Assembly: GCA_017544125.1 (NCBI GenBank)
Contig: JAFYET010000145.1
Location: 1-8,347 of the forward strand
Direction: 5' to 3'
Length of the DNA stretch: 8,347 nucleotides
DNA from: Ruminococcus sp.
GTDB taxonomy: Bacteria; Bacillota; Clostridia; Oscillospirales; Ruminococcaceae
Shown here: piece after piece, positions 4,783 through 8,347 of the stretch
Position numbering within the stretch: the first letter of the stretch is position 1
Layout of the letters: each line of letters begins with the position of its first letter
Position numbers and translations under genes: made by a program
The notes under the pieces: model-generated
What the model saw: the letters and a program-made list of their open reading frames with translations, nothing else
Told to the model about the DNA's origin: nothing
The model's database searches: none

Positions 4783-6056
4783 GACTCCACCTCCTCGATG
4801 TATACCTTCAGATCATCGGTTATGTCTGCGAGCTTGTCACGTTTAAGTATTATGTCAAGCATCTCGCTTGGCACGAGTATGCGGCTCTTGCGCCTGAGTA
4901 TCTCTTTATCGCCCGATGTTATGACTATGCTTACATTCGTGTAGACACCCGTCACCCTGAACCTTATGTGGTTGAGCTCTTCAAGTGCATTGGTGTTTAT
5001 CTTTGAGGGGACGGTGTAGCGCACGCCGTTGCCTGCGCTCACATTTACCGTGCTGCCGCCGGCTTTGCGCCCCTGCTTGACATATCGTGCCGCATTAGCG
5101 CCCGCACGCTTGCTCTCTTCCGATACAAAGTCAACAAGGTCGTGAACGTGCAGCACATTTCCGCAGGAGAACACGCCCTCAACGTTGGTCTCTAAGCTCT
5201 CGCTGACATATGCGCCGTTTGTTCTCGGGTCTATCTCCACACCTGCGCCAACGGTCAGCTCGTTTTCGGGGATAAGCCCGCATGAGAGCAGCAGCGTGTC
5301 GCAGGGGTAGTATACCTCGCTGCCGGGAATGGGCGTTCTTTTCTCATCGACCTCGGCTATATATACGCCCTCTAACTTGTCTTTGCCCTTTATGTCAACT
5401 ACCGTGTGGCTCAAAAGCAACGGTATGCCGTAATCATCAAGGCACTGCACGATGTTTCGCTTCAGCCCGCTTGAATAGGGCATAAGCTCTGCCACCGCCG
5501 CAACGTGCGCACCCTCTAAGGTCATGCGCCTTGCCATTATGAGCCCTATGTCGCCCGAGCCTAAGATGACAACCTCCTTGCCGACGTGTGCGCCCTCTAA
5601 GTTTATCAGCTTCTGCGCCGTGCCTGCGGTGTAAACTCCCTGCGGGCGGCTGCCGGGTATGTTGAGCGCACCCCTTGGTCGCTCACGGCAGCCCATTGCA
5701 AGAATCACTGCCTTTGCAGTTAGCGTCACAGCGCCACGCTTTGCGCTTATCAGCGAAACTGCCTTGCGCCCGTCTTCCATAGGTGAAACATCAAGCACCA
5801 TAGTGTCAAGCTCAAAGGGTATCCCAAGCTCCCTTACCTTGTCTGCGAACCTCTCGGCATACTCGGGACCTGTAAGCTCTTCGTTGAAGGTGTGCAGCCC
5901 GAAGCCGTTATGTATGCACTGGTTGAGTATGCCGCCAAGCACGCTGTCACGCTCGAGAATGAGTATATCGTCTTCGCCTGCTTCTTTAGCGCCTATGGCA
6001 GCTGCCATGCCGGCGGGGCCGCCGCCGATTATGATGATGCCATATTCATTTTTCAT
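4779..6056 (-). CDS. FAD/NAD(P)-binding oxidoreductase (pyridine nucleotide-disulfide family)
   Basis: A 425-residue cytoplasmic flavoprotein, probably moving electrons between the GlpA-like subunit and NAD(P)H or another carrier. The N-terminus has the FAD-binding GGGPAG (11-16), and the middle has a second nucleotide-binding fold with GSGDIG (166-171). The later FAD motif FSCGNVLHVHDLVDF (296-310) places an Asp near the flavin. There is no CxxxxC pair, so it is not a disulfide reductase such as thioredoxin reductase; a single Cys47 lies in GGILNQCIHNGFG, a motif I associate with the oxidoreductases that accompany GlpA-like proteins. The C-terminal ~75 residues form a separate small domain. 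It starts one base after the GlpA-like stop (TGATATG) and overlaps the DUF1667 gene by four bases, so all three are translated together. The electron acceptor is unknown. Confidence 0.9.
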   Translation of the reverse strand: MKNEYGIIIIGGGPAGMAAAIGAKEAGEDDILILERDSVLGGILNQCIHNGFGLHTFNEELTGPEYAERFADKVRELGIPFELDTMVLDVSPMEDGRKAVSLISAKRGAVTLTAKAVILAMGCRERPRGALNIPGSRPQGVYTAGTAQKLINLEGAHVGKEVVILGSGDIGLIMARRMTLEGAHVAAVAELMPYSSGLKRNIVQCLDDYGIPLLLSHTVVDIKGKDKLEGVYIAEVDEKRTPIPGSEVYYPCDTLLLSCGLIPENELTVGAGVEIDPRTNGAYVSESLETNVEGVFSCGNVLHVHDLVDFVSEESKRAGANAARYVKQGRKAGGSTVNVSAGNGVRYTVPSKINTNALEELNHIRFRVTGVYTNVSIVITSGDKEILRRKSRILVPSEMLDIILKRDKLADITDDLKVYIEEVES

Positions 6057-6057
6057 A

Positions 6058-7467
6058 TCAGCGCACCTCGCTTTCGTATATGCCTTTTTTGAGCACCTGC
6101 TCTGTCTTTATGCCGAGTTTTTTGGCTATCAGCTCCATAGTCGTCGGCGAGCAGAAGCCTGCCTGACACCTGCCCATGCCCGCACCCGTGCGCCGCTTTA
6201 CGCCGTCAAGGGTAGTTGCCCCCAGCGGGCGGTTTATTGCATCGAGTATCTCGCCCTCGGTGACAGTGCAGCAGCGGCAGACTATCTTGCCGTAGGCGGG
6301 GTCTTTCTTTATAAGCTCATCACGCTGTTTGTTTGAGAGCATCGCAAAATGAACTATGCCCTCTCGTGTGTCTTTGTAGTCGGCTTTCTTTTCAAGGGGT
6401 ATGCGCTTGCCCACAAGCTCTGCTAAATACTCACCGATAGCGGGTGCGCTTGTCAAACCGGGGGATTCTATGCCCGCCGCATCGAAAAAGCAGGGCACAT
6501 CGCTTTCTTCTATTATGAAATCGCCGCTGTCACCCACGGCACGAAGCCCTGTAAAGCTGGTTATCACCTTGCCCCAGGGAACGTTTTTGACAGAGAGCGA
6601 GCCTTTAGCCCGCACCTCATTCAAGCCCTCGCTTGTGGTGGCGGTGTTTTCCTTGTCGTCAATATCCACCGCTGTGGGACCTGCTATCAGGTTGCCGTGA
6701 ACTGTGGGGCTTACGAGAATGCCCTTGCCCATTTTGGTGGGCAGCTGGAATATAGTCCTGCTCACGGTAGGAACTGTCTCCTTGTCCATAAGCATATATT
6801 CGCCCTTGCGGGGTGTTATTTTAAGGGGTGTGCCGCTTACCATAGAGTGTATCTTGTCAGCATACACGCCTGCGGCGTTTATAACGGCTTTTGCCTCTAT
6901 CTCGCCACGGCTTGTCTTTACGATAAAGCCCTTATCCGTCTTATCAATGCCCGTCACTTCGGCAGAGAGCCTGAACTGCACGCCGTTTTCAAGGGCATTC
7001 TCGGCAAAGGCAAGGGTCATCTCAAAGGGGCAGACTATCGCCGAGGTCTTTGCAAGCAGTGCTGCCTGCACCTCGTCGGTAAGGTTCGGCTCAAGCGCCC
7101 GTGCCTCATCGCCTGAGATTATGCTTAGCCCCTTGACACCGTTTTTCTCGCCACGCTGCTTTAACACCTCAAGCCCCGAGGTGTCCTTGTCAAAGCAAAG
7201 CACCATAGCTTCGTTTCTGATAAAGGCAAATTGCAGCTTTTGTGAAAGCCCCTCCATCATCTCGCTGCCCCTGACGTTGAGCTTTGCCTTGAGCGTTCCC
7301 GGCTCTGCGTCAAAGCCCGCATGGGCTATGGCTGAGTTTGCCTTTGTTGTGCCCTCGCACACATCGCTTTCCTTGTCAACAACGCAGACCGAGAGCTTAT
7401 ATTTTGAAAGCTCCATTGCTGCCGCACAGCCCACGGCACCTGCGCCGATGATAACTATATCCATCAT
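6058..7467 (-). CDS. GlpA-like FAD-dependent dehydrogenase with C-terminal BFD-like [2Fe-2S] domain
   Basis: 469 residues. The N-terminal DAO-type flavin fold starts with GAGAVG (8-13) and continues with the FAD-contacting VVDKE, INAAGVYAD (196-204) and TGLRAVGD (306-313). The C-terminal part is a BFD-like [2Fe-2S] domain with Cys397 and Cys399 (CRC), then Cys434 and Cys439 (C-x4-C). This layout matches anaerobic GlpA-type glycerol-3-phosphate dehydrogenases, which oxidise glycerol 3-phosphate to dihydroxyacetone phosphate. The LhgO family (L-2-hydroxyglutarate) has the same flavin fold, so the substrate is not certain. The first of two adjacent ATG codons is chosen, 11 bases from GGAGG (complement of 7479-7483). 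It is the first gene of the three-gene operon. No glycerol kinase or facilitator gene is in the window, and no membrane anchor is seen, unlike the GlpC-anchored E. coli enzyme. Confidence 0.9.
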   Translation of the reverse strand: MMDIVIIGAGAVGCAAAMELSKYKLSVCVVDKESDVCEGTTKANSAIAHAGFDAEPGTLKAKLNVRGSEMMEGLSQKLQFAFIRNEAMVLCFDKDTSGLEVLKQRGEKNGVKGLSIISGDEARALEPNLTDEVQAALLAKTSAIVCPFEMTLAFAENALENGVQFRLSAEVTGIDKTDKGFIVKTSRGEIEAKAVINAAGVYADKIHSMVSGTPLKITPRKGEYMLMDKETVPTVSRTIFQLPTKMGKGILVSPTVHGNLIAGPTAVDIDDKENTATTSEGLNEVRAKGSLSVKNVPWGKVITSFTGLRAVGDSGDFIIEESDVPCFFDAAGIESPGLTSAPAIGEYLAELVGKRIPLEKKADYKDTREGIVHFAMLSNKQRDELIKKDPAYGKIVCRCCTVTEGEILDAINRPLGATTLDGVKRRTGAGMGRCQAGFCSPTTMELIAKKLGIKTEQVLKKGIYESEVR

Positions 7468-7510
7468 ATATCCGCCCGCCTCCTTGTATTTTGCATATAA
7501 TTTCAGCTGA

Positions 7511-7530
7511 TGCTATTATAAATTATAGCA
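7511..7530. promoter_or_regulatory. Near-palindromic candidate operator on the oxidoreductase operon promoter
   Basis: The 20 bases at 7511-7530 are self-complementary at 16 positions, with outer arms TGCTAT and ATAGCA. The element covers the -10 box and the predicted transcription start (near 7515). A repressor, perhaps one sensing glycerol 3-phosphate, could act here; that identity is a guess. AT-rich promoter sequence can be palindromic by chance. Confidence 0.45.
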
Positions 7531-7550
7531 CATCTGCAACAAAAAATCAA
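7522..7550 (-). promoter_or_regulatory. Promoter of the three-gene oxidoreductase operon
   Basis: On the minus strand: TTGATT (complement of 7545-7550), 17 bases, TATAAT (complement of 7522-7527), with TGC immediately before, an extended -10 element. The leader to the first ATG is about 48 bases and contains AAGGAGG. No other promoter is evident in the operon, where genes overlap or abut. Confidence 0.8.
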
Positions 7551-7600
7551 GGGCGGAGCAAAAATGTGGGGGAGAAATAAAAAACAAGAAGGTTTTTTGT

Positions 7601-7888
7601 CAAACTTTTTTCCTCAAAAAAAGTTTGCGGGGACGGGGGCAGAGCCCCAGCAGGGTTTGGGACAGAGTCCCAACGCCGTAGGCGCAAGGCGGCGAACGCA
7701 GTAAATAAACCGCACACGCTTTTGGAAGCAACATCGCTGTGAAGAACGAATTGTTCGCCGCCCCCGCCGCAAATGTCGAGGCGACGCAGCCGCTGAGACC
7801 GCTTTGCGGCTGCCGCCAATAGGCGGCAGGAGCCGAGCGAAGCGAGGCGATACCGCCTCCCCTAAGGGGAGGTGCCTGCGAAGCAGGC
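7601..7888. repeat. Mosaic of short palindromic repeats (no gene)
   Basis: Perfect hairpins visible in order: CAAACTTTTTT/AAAAAAGTTTG (7601-7627); GGGGC-AGA-GCCCC (7636-7648); TTGGGAC-AGA-GTCCCAA (7657-7673); CTGCCGCC-AATA-GGCGGCAG (7810-7829); CCTCCCC-TAA-GGGGAGG (7856-7872); GCCTGC-GAA-GCAGGC (7874-7888). The last two lie inside longer outer arms ACCGCC (7852-7857) and GGCGGT (7886-7891). Between 7674 and 7809 the sequence is GC-rich without a clean stem. Open frames here are low-complexity (Pro/Arg/Ser-rich) and are not genes. None of the hairpins has a convincing T-run, so no clear terminator for gpr is seen. From memory, similar blocks are scattered through Ruminococcaceae genomes. Confidence 0.65.
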
Positions 7889-7933
7889 GGTGGGGAAAAC
7901 TGCCGCCCGAGCGTGCAGTGTGGGGGCTTGCGT

Positions 7934-8347
7934 TCACCCCACCAACGCATTTATCTCCTCAACAGTCAGCCCCGGGTGCAGCGCCATATTTACTGCAAGT
8001 GAGATGAGCGCCGCACCCTGCCTGACTACCGAATCTATATAGCTCGGGGTGATTATCATACCGTCTGGCGAACCGACCTGCGTGCAAGTGACGGCGGCTA
8101 TGTCGGCTACGGTGGGTATGCCTATGGCAATGCATGGCACGCCCATTGTGCGCCCGGAAATTTCGGCACGGCAGTTGCCAACACCGCTGCCGGGGGATAT
8201 GCCCGTGTCACACAGCTGCACCGTGGTGCCTAAATTGCCCATATCAGAGCAGGCAAAGGCATCGCACACTATCATCACCGAGGGCTTGATGCTGTTTGCT
8301 ATGAGCTGCAGCAGCAAGGCGCTTTCAATGCCCGTCTGGGCAAGCAC
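7934..8347 (-). CDS. gpr: Spore protease GPR (germination endopeptidase), C-terminal part, cut by the window edge
   Basis: Gpr cleaves the small acid-soluble proteins that coat DNA in spores, releasing amino acids at germination. The visible 137 residues contain family landmarks in order: LAQTGIE, then VMIVCDAFACSD with the Asp thought to be one of the two catalytic acids, then VQLCDTGISPGSGVGNCR, then GVPCIAIGIPTVADIAAVT, and the C-terminal LISLAVNMALHPGL. The frame is open to the window edge; the GTG there is an internal codon, not a start, so the N-terminal half with the propeptide lies outside. The gene ends at the TGA complementary to 7934-7936, next to the hairpin mosaic. It marks an endospore-forming lineage, although some Ruminococcus carry gpr without being known to sporulate. 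No neighbour is visible beyond it. Confidence 0.9.
   Translation of the reverse strand: MLAQTGIESALLLQLIANSIKPSVMIVCDAFACSDMGNLGTTVQLCDTGISPGSGVGNCRAEISGRTMGVPCIAIGIPTVADIAAVTCTQVGSPDGMIITPSYIDSVVRQGAALISLAVNMALHPGLTVEEINALVG

Noticed and set aside
6704..7510. Long plus-strand frame (268 codons) opposite the GlpA-like gene
   Set aside because: It is antisense to a well-supported flavoprotein, Ser/Pro-rich, and extends back over the operon promoter.
7601..7627. Hairpin CAAACTTTTTT/AAAAAAGTTTG as an intrinsic terminator for gpr
   Set aside because: The stem is AT-rich and not followed by a T-run on the minus strand; it looks like one unit of the repeat mosaic.
7600..7950. Overlapping minus-strand frames of 90-116 codons
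   Set aside because: They translate GC-rich palindromic repeats into Pro/Arg/Ser-rich text, overlap one another in different frames, overlap the gpr 3' end in some cases and lack ribosome binding sites.
7804..8007. Plus-strand frame of 67 codons
   Set aside because: It spans hairpin repeats and the antisense strand of the real gpr coding region, with no recognisable domain.

Overview
The window looks like chromosome from a low-to-mid GC, spore-lineage Firmicute, most likely Ruminococcus or a close Oscillospiraceae relative. The reasons are a class II xylose isomerase that, from memory, closely resembles the Ruminococcus flavefaciens enzyme, the C-terminal part of the spore protease Gpr, strong AGGAGG ribosome binding sites with near-consensus sigma-A promoters, and intergenic mosaics of small GC-rich hairpins. 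No database was searched.

Layout. (1) Positions 1-2270, minus strand: a promoter, an ABC ATPase, its ABC-2 permease (1-base overlap, TAATG) and the first codons of a third gene at the left edge, forming an exporter operon. (2) Positions 2382-3830, plus strand: xylA with its own promoter, a perfect 7-bp inverted repeat just downstream of the -10 box (candidate operator), and a terminator. xylA appears to have lost one base near 3655. The frame ends at 401 residues, but adding one G restores exactly 440 residues ending at 3789. (3) Positions 3833-4259: a compact convergent unit resembling a type I toxin-antitoxin locus. A strong plus promoter drives a ~280-nt RNA encoding a 36-residue hydrophobic peptide with a basic tail. 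A full-consensus minus promoter drives a ~120-nt antisense RNA, and both meet at one bidirectional terminator. (4) Positions 4317-4433: short hairpins and AT-rich repeats. (5) Positions 4426-7550, minus strand: a promoter with an overlapping near-palindrome drives three tightly packed genes: a GlpA-like FAD dehydrogenase with a C-terminal [2Fe-2S] domain, a pyridine-nucleotide FAD oxidoreductase, and a small four-cysteine DUF1667-type protein. They probably pass electrons from glycerol 3-phosphate (or a similar 2-hydroxy substrate) onward. (6) Positions 7600-7890: a hairpin mosaic with no gene. (7) Positions 7934-8347, minus strand: the 3' part of gpr, cut by the window edge.

The most interesting element is region 3833-4259. 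It has two convergent strong promoters, a shared terminator, an SD and start codon that can each fold into a hairpin, and an 11-bp sequence repeated in the toxin leader and the terminator, so the antisense RNA can pair with the leader at a distance. I do not recognise the peptide family. The layout matches the par/Fst and holin-like type I modules, but the function is inferred.
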